NCBI GenBank assembly: GCA_021808205.1
Contig: JAKBCD010000001.1
Coordinates: 1-30,337, forward strand
Source: Pseudomonadota bacterium
Lineage (GTDB): Bacteria > Pseudomonadota > Alphaproteobacteria > Acetobacterales > Acetobacteraceae
Length of the DNA: 30,337 nucleotides
Direction of reading: 5' to 3'
This document shows positions 12,610-20,899 of this stretch, piece after piece. Position numbers and translations under genes: made by a program. Each line of letters starts with the position of its first letter. Positions within the stretch are counted from its first letter, which is position 1. The notes beneath the pieces are model-generated. The model worked only from the letters and a program-made list of their open reading frames with translations, was not told where the DNA came from and did no database searches.

Positions 12610-14160
12610 ATGAGTGATCGTGACCGAATTAATACCTGCGACAATGAGCGTACCCTCGTAGTTGTCCCCGACGCGAACGTGCTTATTCATGGAAAGGCAC
12701 TGTCTGAGCTGCCGTGGGGAGAACTGGAGCGTCAAAAAATTGAGGTGTTACTTGTGGCTCCCGTTATTCGGGAACTTGACAAACTCAAAACTCAGACGGG
12801 TCGTCCAAATAAGATTGCTCGGCAGTTGAGTAGCGATGTTAGGGGGATGCTAAGTCTGCCAGATAAAAGTGCCCTGGTTCACGCTTCATCTCCCAGGGTA
12901 ACTAAGAGGGTGGATATACGCACGATCACAACCGCGAGGCATGAGGCCCTCAGACTCGACCATGCCGATCAGGCGCTGATAAATTACGCGCTGCATATTC
13001 AGGCTGAAGGCCAAGATGTTTTGTTGCTGACGGACGATACGATTTGTGGCTCCACTGCTGGCGAATTCGGTTTGCCGGTTAAATTTCTGCCAAGTGAATG
13101 GCAACGTGACCCCGAGCCTGACGAAGCAACGAAGGAGAATTCAAAACTTAAGGCAGAAATCAAGCGGTTGCGTGAAGCGGAACCCGTAGTCAAACTTGAT
13201 TTTTGTGATGATGCTGGTGCGTCGATTAAGGGGGTTGATGCTCAAATCAAGCACTGGGACGCCTTGGGCACAGAAGAGATCGACCTGCTAATGGAGGAGG
13301 TACAGAGGTGCTGTCCGGCAGCTACTTCCTTTGAGCGGCCCGAAGACTCTACCCCGAATACGATTCACGGGCTTCTGTCAGGGATGGACGGCATTATGCG
13401 GCGAATGACCAATCCTTGGGTCGTTTACGAGCCAGCAACAGAGAAAGAGATCGAACGGTACAGGACACGAGATTATCCCGAATGGCTCAGTGTAATTCGG
13501 CAGGCGCTAGGTTCCTTGCACGAAGAGCTGAATGCACGTACTCAATGGCCAATGGTTCAGGTGGTGGCGGCTAACATTGGGACACGACCGGCAACCTCCG
13601 TCTTGCTTCAGCTTCATGCGAAGGGAAAGTTTGCCCTACTCGATGCAGATACGGAGGGTAGTGACGATGACGATGAAACTGACGGAGACCAGAAGGCAAA
13701 CCATATAAAGTGTTATGAACTTCCACTTCCACCAGAGCCTCCCCGTGGCAAGGAGCGGTCGATAAATTCTCTCGGGGACATTCAACGCCAATTTTTTGGC
13801 AGCCATCTTGAATCGCTTAAGCCATTGAAGTTTCCTCTCCTTAACTCAGTCTTAAATGAGCGTTCGGATGCTTTTTACTGGCGTAAGGGCCGGGGGGAGT
13901 GGGGAAAACAAATTGAGCTAGTATGCTCATCCTGGCGTCATGGACAACAAGGTGTAGGCTTCAAGCTAAAGATCAAACCTGACGAGCGGGTGGACATTTC
14001 CGGTGCTATTGCAGTTGAAGTTCATGCACATAATATGACTGATCCGCTATCGGCACATCTGCCGATTCGTATAAGCTTTGTACACGGCTCTACGAAAGAT
14101 GAGGCCCGATCTCTGGTGAAGGCGTTAGCAGTATCTGCGGACTTTCATGGGCGTATCTGA
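12610..14160 (+). CDS. PIN-domain nuclease protein (candidate defence gene)
   Basis: This 516-residue protein has an N-terminal PIN nuclease domain (about residues 15-165). The acidic set is visible: Asp21 in VVPDANVLIH, Glu55 in VIRELDKLK, Asp117/Asp120 in LRLDHADQALINYA and Asp142 in LLLTDD. A charged coiled coil covers about 170-195. A long part of unknown fold follows, with a very acidic loop near 350-365 and a beta-rich C terminus (GFKLKIKPDERV, AIAVEVHAHN, PIRISFVHG). It is a single gene without a VapB-like antitoxin, and much longer than VapC toxins (about 130-150 residues). It is visibly AT-richer than its neighbours, which suggests separate acquisition. The likely activity is RNA or single-strand DNA cleavage after a trigger sensed by the C-terminal part. 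Confidence 0.82.
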   Translation: MSDRDRINTCDNERTLVVVPDANVLIHGKALSELPWGELERQKIEVLLVAPVIRELDKLKTQTGRPNKIARQLSSDVRGMLSLPDKSALVHASSPRVTKRVDIRTITTARHEALRLDHADQALINYALHIQAEGQDVLLLTDDTICGSTAGEFGLPVKFLPSEWQRDPEPDEATKENSKLKAEIKRLREAEPVVKLDFCDDAGASIKGVDAQIKHWDALGTEEIDLLMEEVQRCCPAATSFERPEDSTPNTIHGLLSGMDGIMRRMTNPWVVYEPATEKEIERYRTRDYPEWLSVIRQALGSLHEELNARTQWPMVQVVAANIGTRPATSVLLQLHAKGKFALLDADTEGSDDDDETDGDQKANHIKCYELPLPPEPPRGKERSINSLGDIQRQFFGSHLESLKPLKFPLLNSVLNERSDAFYWRKGRGEWGKQIELVCSSWRHGQQGVGFKLKIKPDERVDISGAIAVEVHAHNMTDPLSAHLPIRISFVHGSTKDEARSLVKALAVSADFHGRI

Positions 14161-14255
14161 TGCCGACAAGAACGTCGCTACCCTAAAATCGAGGCTGTAA
14201 AAATAATTACGCCCCGTATCATGCTTTAAGTAATCACAGGCATGGCAACATAAAG

Positions 14256-17200
14256 TCACCCAGCGCGGCGGAAGCTGTAGCCGTTGCCCTGTTTGCCTGC
14301 CAGCCCCATGCGGACGAGGCCGGAGAGGACGGCTTCCACCTTGGGGCGGACGGTTTTGCCGGGTTTGAAATGGGCCAGGATGTCGCCTGGCTCCAGCACG
14401 GCTTGGGCGTTGGCCAGCAGGGCCATGATCTCCGCCGTCTGTTCCATCTCGCTGGCGGGGAAGGGCTTGCGGGCGGTGGTTTCCTCCTGCGCCTGCTCGC
14501 GCATGGTGCCCAGCAGGTCCAGCTTTTGCAGCGCCGTGCCAAAGCGGGGGATTTGGTATTCCGGGCGCAGCCATAGAACCTTGCCTCGCGCCTCTTCCGC
14601 CAGCCGCGCCTTGTTCAATGCCACCAGCCGGGAGAGAATTTCCGCCTCCGGCAAATCGGCGTCCCACCCGTAGGCTTCCGCCACGGCAACATCCAGCCGG
14701 TCGTGCAACTCGTGCAGGATGAGCACCAGCCCGTCATCCATGACCCGGCGTTCTTTCTCATCCAGCCCGGCCACGCCCTTCTCGCGGATGGCCTCGCGCA
14801 CGTTATACAGGCCGGTGAGGGTGAGGTTCTTGTTTTTATCCGCAAGAACGGATTTACGGTGCGCGTCCAACTCCTCGGCGATGGCGCGGATTTTTACCCG
14901 TTGCGCCTCCGTGGCATTCGGGAAGGGAAATGGATCGAAGCAACGGGATTTGGAATAGCGGGGGTCGTTGCCGATCCCAAGCCATCCACCTGCCCGCAGT
15001 GCCCATACGACATGAATCCGCGATGACAGCACGCCAAGGAGAAACGCATCATCGGAGCCGATGGCAACCAGCATGTTATCCGGCAGAATCGAGGCCTCGA
15101 GAAATTGGAAAACCCGGTGCTTCGTCGTTTCTACCGTGGCGATGTACCGGGGCAGCCCTTCGAGCGCGGGCCGTAAATCCTTGCGCGGCTCGCCAAAAAT
15201 CCACCAATTATCCTTGTAAGAGGCGCGATTGTTATTGTCGCGCTCAGGCTTCACCGCCTGCAAAAGGTGTTGATACACCTCCGGGAAACGCGCGCGCACA
15301 TCCTCGGCTCTTAGACCAAGAAGGTCGATCACCATAACATTTCGGGAGTGAGAGGTTAGGTCGCGGCCATTCCGGTAATCGCGGATATGCGCCTCAAGTC
15401 CAGCGCGCTTGCCAAGTCCAAGCTCTGCTGCTTTTTCAGGGGAGACTATGAATCCCTCGCCGATCAGTTGCACGCCGCGATAGCCCAAGCCTTCATTGGA
15501 TTTCAGTTCTCGCGCTCTTGAGAGGTCGATGCCAACCGTCAAATCGGCGTTGATTTTTCCAGAGCTTTGTGAAAATCGGATGACCGGCGCGTCCGTCTCC
15601 AGCCCAGACTCATGCGTCGTTTCCTCCAGCACCCCTTCCTTCTTGCCAAGCTCTGCCACGGTCATGGCGATACGCACAGCAGCGGAGTCCGGCAGGGCCT
15701 TGGTCCATGGATGATCGGGGATGGCATGAACCAGACTGACCGGCACACGCGCCGTCAGATGCCGCTCCACCACGCGGCGCTGGAAAACCTGAGTGATGGA
15801 GTTCGTGGTCACGAAACCAAAACGGCGTAGAGGCGAGCCTTTCCTGGCCAGCAGGGTGGCCGCATGGTCCCACCAGTACATAACAAAATCGGCGCTGTCG
15901 TTCATCTCCGGGTGCGCCGCCCACAGGGCCTCCGTATATTCATCCCCCAGCCGCGCGCGAATATCCTTGCCCCCGATAAACGGCGGGTTGCCGACGATAA
16001 ACTCCGCCTCCGGCCATTTTGGACGCCTGGGTTTCGTGCCGGAATTATCCAGCACCGCGTCCCGCTGCTCGATGTTCTTGAAGTCGCGCAAAATCGGCTC
16101 GGCGGGGATGCCGCCATCGGTACGGAAATGCCATTGCAGATACCCTATCCACAGCACCAGCTCCGCGATGCCCGCCGCGCGGGGGTTCAATTCCAGCCCC
16201 AAAAACTGGTGCGGGTCCACTGATGAACCGGAGAGTTCCGCCAGTTTTTGGTTGCCCTGGAAATTGAACAGCGCGTCCAGCACCTCGCCTTCCAGCCGCT
16301 TCAATAACTCCAGGGAGACGTAGAGGAAGTTGCCGGTGCCGCAAGCCGGGTCGAGAATCCGCAAGCCGCACAGGTTTTTGTGGAAGGTTTCGATGGTGGC
16401 AAAAGCCTCCTTCTCGCGCCCCTCGCTCTGCTGACGCTCCGCCGTGGCCAGCGCCTGAGTCCAATCCGCGCGCAAGGGTTCAATGACTGTGGCCACCACC
16501 AGCCGCTCCACATAGGCGCGGGGGGTGTAATGCGCGCCAAGGGAAGCTCGCTCCTTCGCCTCCAGCGCCTGCTCCAGCAGCGTGCCGAAGATGGAGGGGT
16601 CAACCTCTCTCCAATCATACCCGGCCGCGATTTTCAGCGCCGCAATCTGCTCCGGCTTCAAAGGCAGCACCTCGCGCTTCTTGAAGAACGCGCCGTTGAA
16701 GCGGCGGACCTTCTGCTTGAGCGCGTAGGCGAAATCGCCCTTATCCATTGCCTCCCAAAGCTGCCCCACCATGGGCACGAAGCTGGCGGGGTCTTTCTCG
16801 CACTCCTCCAGCAGCCCCTTGAAGGATTTTTCCGGCAGCAGCGCCGTGTCCTCGGCAAACATGGTGAACAGGCAGCGCATGAGGAACATGGCCACGCGGT
16901 CTGGCTTGCAGCCCTGCTCCTCCAGCGCGCGGGAGATTTTAGCGAGTTCCCTGGCGATGTCCCGCGTGACCTTAGCGGTTTGCAGGGAGGGGTCCAGCGC
17001 CTTCGGGTCGGTCCAGATCAGCCGCAGCCGGTCACGCACCTCCTGGCGGCGGAGGTCGTTCATGGTGATGCGGAAGCCTCGGCGGTCGGGGAATTGCGCG
17101 TAATTCTTCCCCTGGCCAGAGAAATCGGCCCGCACCTCTATCTCGCGCCCCACGTCGCACACCAGGATGAAGGGCGGCCAGCCATGCTCCACCGGCAGCG

Positions 17201-17621
17201 CGCGGGCGTAAGCCTCGGCCTGGTGCCGGGCATTCATCATCATCACGTTGGAGCCGTTGATCTGCTGCCGGGTACGGCTGCGGCGGCTGTAATCGTCCAC
17301 GTCATCGGGGAACAGGCTGCCTTGCAGGGCCTTCGCGCCGCCTTTCAGGCGGGACTGCTTGGCCTCCAGCACGAAGCAGCCGCGCTTGTAGAGGTCGATG
17401 CGCCCGTTGCTGGTGCTGTCATCAGGGCCTATGAGCTTTACCGCGCGCTCGAACACATAGTCGTTTTCCGCCGTGGTGGCCTGGGCCGGATGAGGGCGGG
17501 GAACGCCGATAATGTCGCACAGTTCGGACAGGAACATGGCGTAATTGGCCCGCTCGGCCCCGCCTTCCTGGCCCTCCCAGCGGTGGATGAATTTTTCAAC
17601 CGGATCAGGCGCTTGGCTCAT
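14256..17621 (-). CDS. MmeI-like type II restriction-modification enzyme
   Basis: This 1121-residue single-chain enzyme combines nuclease, adenine methyltransferase and recognition domains. The N-terminal PD-(D/E)xK site has Asp76 followed after nine residues by Glu86-Ala-Lys88, the D-X9-ExK spacing of MmeI. A helical linker with MRCLFTMFAEDTALLP lies at about 248-262. The methyltransferase has motif I DPACGTG (424-430) and motif IV GNPPF (544-548). A target-recognition region follows from about 600, and the tail includes WLRPEYQIPRFG. It is longer than MmeI (about 920 residues), with extra sequence mostly at the C terminus. All motifs are intact, and cutting and protection in one chain need no separate subunit. 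No good ribosome site precedes the ATG. It is the main cargo of the element and should restrict incoming phage or plasmid DNA. Confidence 0.88.
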   Translation of the reverse strand: MSQAPDPVEKFIHRWEGQEGGAERANYAMFLSELCDIIGVPRPHPAQATTAENDYVFERAVKLIGPDDSTSNGRIDLYKRGCFVLEAKQSRLKGGAKALQGSLFPDDVDDYSRRSRTRQQINGSNVMMMNARHQAEAYARALPVEHGWPPFILVCDVGREIEVRADFSGQGKNYAQFPDRRGFRITMNDLRRQEVRDRLRLIWTDPKALDPSLQTAKVTRDIARELAKISRALEEQGCKPDRVAMFLMRCLFTMFAEDTALLPEKSFKGLLEECEKDPASFVPMVGQLWEAMDKGDFAYALKQKVRRFNGAFFKKREVLPLKPEQIAALKIAAGYDWREVDPSIFGTLLEQALEAKERASLGAHYTPRAYVERLVVATVIEPLRADWTQALATAERQQSEGREKEAFATIETFHKNLCGLRILDPACGTGNFLYVSLELLKRLEGEVLDALFNFQGNQKLAELSGSSVDPHQFLGLELNPRAAGIAELVLWIGYLQWHFRTDGGIPAEPILRDFKNIEQRDAVLDNSGTKPRRPKWPEAEFIVGNPPFIGGKDIRARLGDEYTEALWAAHPEMNDSADFVMYWWDHAATLLARKGSPLRRFGFVTTNSITQVFQRRVVERHLTARVPVSLVHAIPDHPWTKALPDSAAVRIAMTVAELGKKEGVLEETTHESGLETDAPVIRFSQSSGKINADLTVGIDLSRARELKSNEGLGYRGVQLIGEGFIVSPEKAAELGLGKRAGLEAHIRDYRNGRDLTSHSRNVMVIDLLGLRAEDVRARFPEVYQHLLQAVKPERDNNNRASYKDNWWIFGEPRKDLRPALEGLPRYIATVETTKHRVFQFLEASILPDNMLVAIGSDDAFLLGVLSSRIHVVWALRAGGWLGIGNDPRYSKSRCFDPFPFPNATEAQRVKIRAIAEELDAHRKSVLADKNKNLTLTGLYNVREAIREKGVAGLDEKERRVMDDGLVLILHELHDRLDVAVAEAYGWDADLPEAEILSRLVALNKARLAEEARGKVLWLRPEYQIPRFGTALQKLDLLGTMREQAQEETTARKPFPASEMEQTAEIMALLANAQAVLEPGDILAHFKPGKTVRPKVEAVLSGLVRMGLAGKQGNGYSFRRAG

Positions 17622-17813
17622 ACCGGGAGGTTAACGGGATTTTACCCTGTGCCGCAACAGTGGACGCGGTGATAGGGCCTGCTGGAACCCTACAATCCGT
17701 CAACAGCCGTGCCCGGCTGGCGTGCGGCAGCAGAATATCTCCGTCTCACACCGCGCCCGGTTGGAGTATAGGTGGCTTTTCGCTTTCGAGCCAGTCGGCT
17801 GCCAGCCGCCAAG

Positions 17814-18404
17814 CTACAGCGCCAATAGCATCTTACGGAATGATTCCCAGCGATCCGAGACGAGTTCTGAAACATATATCTGAGGAATGCCTAGAGCAGC
17901 TGCAAATGCAGCGTAATCCAAACGCCTCTCTGCCAGGGCGGACATAAAATCCTGTCTGACATCTTCGGGAAACATTACCGCCATAGCCGCCCATTCTGCC
18001 GCACGGTCCACGATCCCGCTTAGCTTAGCCTCTATGGGGGCTTCACTTACATTTTTGAACAAGTAACTTAGATGCGCGTCGAGGCCATCCGCCGTTGTGA
18101 CGGCTGCATGGAGGTGCTCGTCAAAAACGTGCATTAGCTCTTTGATACAAATAAAGTTTTGCTCGTCGGAATCGACATTGGCATTGTAAAATATGACGGA
18201 ACAATTTTGATGTTCTGCATACACCCCGTTGCGCCGACGAAAGCGAACGTACAATCCAAGCAACTTATTTGGATCGACGTCTATAGGGTGAAATTCAATG
18301 TGATCTTGAATCCCGAGATCGACTATCTGATCCCTCACGTCCTCTGCGTAGACGGGAAGTTTCGTGAAGGACGAGAAGAACGTGATAAGGCGACCGACTG
18401 ACAT
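17814..18404 (-). CDS. ImmA/IrrE-like protein with altered zinc motif
   Basis: This 196-residue protein follows the ImmA/IrrE plan: a beta-rich first part with an RFRRRNGVYAEHQNCSVIFY segment, then a helix FICIKELMHVFDEHL at the place of the metalloprotease HExxH helix, then AEWAAMAVMFPEDVRQDFM, equivalent to the family's 'AE.FAA.LLmP' helix. The first His of HExxH is Lys here (KELMH), so normal zinc chemistry is doubtful. A divergent metal site or a non-catalytic sensor is possible. The ATG at 18404 is preferred; a TTG at 18416 lies inside a T run. ImmA-type proteases cleave repressors that control mobile elements. It sits downstream of a small gene, with a terminator hairpin between them. 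Confidence 0.65.
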   Translation of the reverse strand: MSVGRLITFFSSFTKLPVYAEDVRDQIVDLGIQDHIEFHPIDVDPNKLLGLYVRFRRRNGVYAEHQNCSVIFYNANVDSDEQNFICIKELMHVFDEHLHAAVTTADGLDAHLSYLFKNVSEAPIEAKLSGIVDRAAEWAAMAVMFPEDVRQDFMSALAERRLDYAAFAAALGIPQIYVSELVSDRWESFRKMLLAL

Positions 18405-18410
18405 CCAACG

Positions 18411-18439
18411 TTCCAAAAAAAAAGCCCCCTAAGGGGCTT
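18411..18439 (-). terminator. Intrinsic terminator after the small regulator-like gene
   Basis: On the minus strand AAGCCCC and GGGGCTT form a 7-bp stem with a four-base loop, followed directly by nine or more T. It lies 30 bases after the stop of the upstream 77-residue gene and right before the ImmA-like gene. It should end most transcripts of the first gene. Leakage or antitermination through it would set the level of the ImmA-like protein. The plus strand also shows an A/T flank, so it may work both ways. Confidence 0.8.
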
Positions 18440-18469
18440 GTAAAAAAACCACTACCGAATCGGTAATTA

Positions 18470-18703
18470 CTAACTTCCCAAAAGCTCCGCAACATTACGT
18501 TGCGTTGTACGACCTTCTGGCAGCTGACTTGCTGTTGACGAAGCAAAAAAATTCTCCAGCACACCTTTGGCGACGGCGCACAGTTCCTCAGCCGTCAAGT
18601 CGGGGTCACGGCCACGGAGGAATTTAATATCCAACACTTCAATGTCCGACCTCTCGAAAAGGAAGGACGACAAGTCCTTTTCTGACATTGCGATCACCCT
18701 CAC
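18470..18703 (-). CDS. Small hypothetical protein upstream of the ImmA-like gene
   Basis: This is a 77-residue acidic protein. The GTG at 18703 has an excellent ribosome site (AGGAG, six bases upstream). An ATG at 18688 with GAGGG upstream would give 72 residues. The sequence has a beta-like start (FERSDIEVLDIKFLRGRDP) and a helix-rich end (TAEELCAVAKGVLENFFA, TTQRNVAELLG). Genes in this place next to ImmA/IrrE proteins are usually HTH repressors or antitoxins. No clear helix-turn-helix can be seen here, so the role is open. An intrinsic terminator follows it. Confidence 0.65.
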   Translation of the reverse strand: MRVIAMSEKDLSSFLFERSDIEVLDIKFLRGRDPDLTAEELCAVAKGVLENFFASSTASQLPEGRTTQRNVAELLGS

Positions 18704-19038
18704 TATAATCTCCTACTGATACCGCATCGCGGCAAAAATAGGGTAAAACTGTTCCTACTTCATTACCAGTACCAGAGAATCGCGCGCGCACACAAATGAT
18801 ATTTTGTCAAGGGCGGGCATCGCAAAACGAGTACGGTTTCGTCTTGCTCAGCATGTAAACGGGACTAGGCCCTCCCGCAACCCCTGGGAGAGGGGGGGGA
18901 TAAAATAAAATTGGCAGCGAACGGCGTTCGCATAGATGGCAGAGCAGAAGCAGGGCTGCTTTTTTGGGGAAGTGGTATCCCCCTGGTATCCGGCCTATTT
19001 TGCCGCTCCAAGGAGTTCTATCTAAGCTATTGAAAAAT
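18704..19038. other. Right-end intergenic region of the element
   Basis: This 335-base stretch between the last cargo gene and the tRNA gene contains no credible gene. It holds the promoter side of the minus-strand small gene, a short dyad CGAACG-g-CGTTCG near 18918-18930, a weak hairpin AGCAG/CTGCT (18943-18960) followed by a T run on the plus strand, and the arm-type repeats listed separately. The hairpin plus T run could end a short plus-strand RNA, but no start for one is evident. Confidence 0.4.
18969..18991 (+). promoter_or_regulatory. Putative integrase arm-type sites, right end
   Basis: TGGTATCC occurs twice as a direct repeat (18973-18980 and 18984-18991), eleven bases apart, about one helical turn. 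With its flank, the first copy (GAAGTGGTATCC, 18969-18980) is identical over twelve bases to 1821-1832 inside the left end. It lies 59 bases from the right attachment repeat. The shared motif and helical spacing fit arm-binding sites of the element's integrase. Confidence 0.6.
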
Positions 19039-19088
19039 ATGGCGCGCCCGAAGAGATTCGAACTCCTGACCCTCAGATTCGTAGTCTG
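19039..19088 (-). repeat. Right attachment repeat within tRNA-Arg
   Basis: Fifty bases identical to 1682-1731, forming the 3' two thirds of the intact tRNA-Arg(ACG) gene plus one base beyond the CCA. Because the element lies on the 3' side of the tRNA gene, this copy came from the element's attP and rebuilds a complete tRNA, so integration does no harm. Confidence 0.93.
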
Positions 19089-19116
19089 ATGCTCTATCCA
19101 GCTGAGCTACGGGCGC
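19040..19116 (-). tRNA. tRNA-Arg(ACG)
   Basis: A complete 77-base cloverleaf reads on the minus strand. The acceptor stem GCGCCCG pairs with CGGGCGC. The D arm contains AGCTCAGCTGGATAGAGC. The anticodon stem CAGA/TCTG carries the loop CTACGAA with anticodon ACG, and the T arm loop is GTTCGAATC. A discriminator G is followed by an encoded CCA. The ACG anticodon is expected to be edited to ICG by TadA and to read CGU/CGC/CGA. Its 3' portion is the attachment core of the integrated element. Confidence 0.97.
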
Positions 19117-19142
19117 GTCGTGCGGCGCGGTTTAGCTGAAGC

Positions 19143-19170
19143 TTCACCGCACTGCAATAGTAGCGGTGAA
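19143..19170 (-). terminator. Hairpin between leuB and tRNA-Arg
   Basis: TTCACCGC (19143-19150) and GCGGTGAA (19163-19170) form a perfect 8-bp stem with a twelve-base loop, starting four bases after the leuB stop. No T run follows, so it may be a weak terminator or an RNA-processing structure separating leuB mRNA from the tRNA. Confidence 0.45.
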
Positions 19171-19173
19171 ACT

Positions 19174-20280
19174 TTACAATGCTTCCAGCGCCGCGAGCAA
19201 CGCATCGCCCATTTCCGAGGTGGAAATGGTCGTCCGGCCGGGCATCGCGATATCCGGCGTGCGTCCGGCTTTGGCCAGTACGTTCTCCACCGCGCGTTCG
19301 ATCAGCGCGGCGTTTGCCTCCATATCGAAGGAGTAGCGCAGCATCAGCGCCAGGCTCAAAATCTGCGCGAGCGGATTGGCAAGCCCTTTGCCCGCGATGT
19401 CAGGCGCCGAGCCGTGGATGGGCTCATAGAACCCTGGGCGGCGCCCTGCGGCGTCCACGGCGCCCAGCGTGGCCGAAGGCAGCAGCCCCAGCGAGCCGGT
19501 CAGCATGGCGGCAAGGTCGGAGAGGATGTCGCCAAACAGATTGCCGGTCACGATCACGTCAAACTGCCGAGGATTCTTCGCCAGCTGCATGGCGCAGTTG
19601 TCGGCATACATGTGGTTCAGCTGCACATCCGGGTACTCGGCCGCGTGCAGCGCCGTCATCACCTGGCGCCAGAGCAGCCCGCTCTCCATCACATTGGCCT
19701 TCTCCACGCTGCACACGCGGCCCTGGCGCTTGCGCGCCAAGTCAAACGCCACGCGCCCCACGCGCTCTATCTCACCAGTGGTGTAAACCTCGGTGTTCAC
19801 GCCGCGCTTGCTGCCATCGGGCAGGGTCTCTATGCCGCGCGGCTCGCCGAAATAAATCCCGCCGATCAGCTCGCGCACGATCATGATATCCAGCCCGCGC
19901 ACCAGTTCCGGCTTCAGCGAGCTGGCATCCACCAGCGCGTCGAACACTTTCGCCGGACGCAGGTTGGCGAACACGCCCATCTCCTTGCGCAGTTTCAGCA
20001 GCGCAGCCTCGGGGCGTATGTCAAACGGCACGGTGTCCCATTTCGGCCCGCCGACGGAGCCAAACAGCACCGCATCCGCCGCCAGCGCATGCGCCAGGGC
20101 CGCCTCGGTCAGCGGCACGCCATGCGCGTCAATCGAGGCGCCGCCAACCAGCTCCTCGGTGACCGCAAAATCCACCCGGCCGGTCTTTTGCAGCCAGTCC
20201 AGCACGCGCTTTGCCTGCGCCATCACTTCGGGGCCAATGCCGTCGCCCGGCATCAGCAACAGGTTTTTACGCTCGCTCAT
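19174..20280 (-). CDS. leuB: 3-isopropylmalate dehydrogenase
   Basis: LeuB oxidises and decarboxylates 3-isopropylmalate with NAD, the third step of leucine synthesis in the cytosol. The 368-residue product has the family marks: [14 protein letters not shown] at the start, [10 protein letters not shown] near 75-85, [13 protein letters not shown] with the substrate-binding Arg residues, the YADN metal/substrate loop and the NAD-binding [17 protein letters not shown] near 285-300. The ATG at 20280 is preferred because it gives the normal [16 protein letters not shown] start and follows GGAG; the frame extends upstream into leuD. It lies four bases after leuD and ends the leuCDB operon. Chromosomal core gene, no defects. 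Confidence 0.97.
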   Translation of the reverse strand: MSERKNLLLMPGDGIGPEVMAQAKRVLDWLQKTGRVDFAVTEELVGGASIDAHGVPLTEAALAHALAADAVLFGSVGGPKWDTVPFDIRPEAALLKLRKEMGVFANLRPAKVFDALVDASSLKPELVRGLDIMIVRELIGGIYFGEPRGIETLPDGSKRGVNTEVYTTGEIERVGRVAFDLARKRQGRVCSVEKANVMESGLLWRQVMTALHAAEYPDVQLNHMYADNCAMQLAKNPRQFDVIVTGNLFGDILSDLAAMLTGSLGLLPSATLGAVDAAGRRPGFYEPIHGSAPDIAGKGLANPLAQILSLALMLRYSFDMEANAALIERAVENVLAKAGRTPDIAMPGRTTISTSEMGDALLAALEAL

Positions 20281-20284
20281 GGTT

Positions 20285-20899
20285 TCAGACTCCGTTAATG
20301 GCCGGTTTCCAGCTCGGGGTTTTGGCTTCATAGGCATCAATCGCGGCGGCATGCTCCAGCGTCAGGCCGATATCGTCGAGCCCGTTCAGCAGGCAGTGCT
20401 TACGGAATGCATCCACCTCAAAATGGATCTCCTCGCCATCGGGGCGCACCACCACCTGCTTTTCCAGGTCTATGGTCAGCCGCGCGTTGGCGCCCTGCGC
20501 CGCGTCGTCCATCAGCTGCTCGCAAACATCCGCCGGCAGCACCACCGGCAGAATCCCGTTCTTGAAGCAGTTGCCATGGAAAATATCGGCAAAGCTGGGC
20601 GCGATCACACAGCGTATGCCAAAATCCAGCAGGGCCCAGGGCGCATGCTCGCGCGAGGAGCCGCAGCCGAAATTATCCCCGGCGACGAGAATTTCCGCCT
20701 TGCGGTATTTCGGCTGGTTGAGCACGAACGAAGGATTCTCCGCGCCATCGGCGGCATAGCGCATATCGGCGAACAGGCTCTTGCCCAGCCCGCTGCGCTT
20801 GATGGTCTTCAAAAACCGCGCCGGGATGATTTTGTCGGTATCCACATTCGCCAGATTCAACGGCGCGGCGGGGGCGGTGAGGCGGGTGAATTTATCCAT
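20285..20899 (-). CDS. leuD: 3-isopropylmalate dehydratase, small subunit
   Basis: LeuD pairs with LeuC to isomerise 2- to 3-isopropylmalate. The 204-residue length is normal. The swivel-domain signature [15 protein letters not shown] is at about residues 76-90. An early [18 protein letters not shown] segment and the [14 protein letters not shown] strand complete the fold. The start codon shares one base with the leuC stop (TAATG), so both subunits are made in step. It is followed directly by leuB. Confidence 0.97.
   Translation of the reverse strand: MDKFTRLTAPAAPLNLANVDTDKIIPARFLKTIKRSGLGKSLFADMRYAADGAENPSFVLNQPKYRKAEILVAGDNFGCGSSREHAPWALLDFGIRCVIAPSFADIFHGNCFKNGILPVVLPADVCEQLMDDAAQGANARLTIDLEKQVVVRPDGEEIHFEVDAFRKHCLLNGLDDIGLTLEHAAAIDAYEAKTPSWKPAINGV

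Larger units (their letters stand above)
1682..19088. mobile_element. Integrated element at tRNA-Arg(ACG), satellite-like
   Basis: The unit is bounded by exact 50-base direct repeats (1682-1731 and 19039-19088) made of the 3' part of tRNA-Arg(ACG), with a repeat-to-repeat period of 17,357 bases. It encodes a tyrosine integrase, an AlpA-type regulator, a replication initiator, a primase-helicase, a KilAC protein, an HTH protein and a cluster of nuclease/restriction cargo. No capsid, portal, large terminase, tail, relaxase or type IV secretion gene is visible. That set is typical of replicating integrative satellites such as P4-like or PICI elements, and also of some small integrative plasmids. 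The satellite assignment is inference; the integration boundaries are read directly. Confidence 0.88.

Noticed and set aside
16380..17672. 430-residue plus-strand frame opposite the restriction enzyme
   Set aside because: It is the antisense shadow of the MmeI-like gene; rich in His, Gln and Arg with no recognisable motif.
19120..20298. 392-residue plus-strand frame opposite leuB, and similar long frames opposite leuC, ffh and the helicase
   Set aside because: These are antisense shadows caused by high third-position GC; the minus-strand genes have diagnostic motifs.
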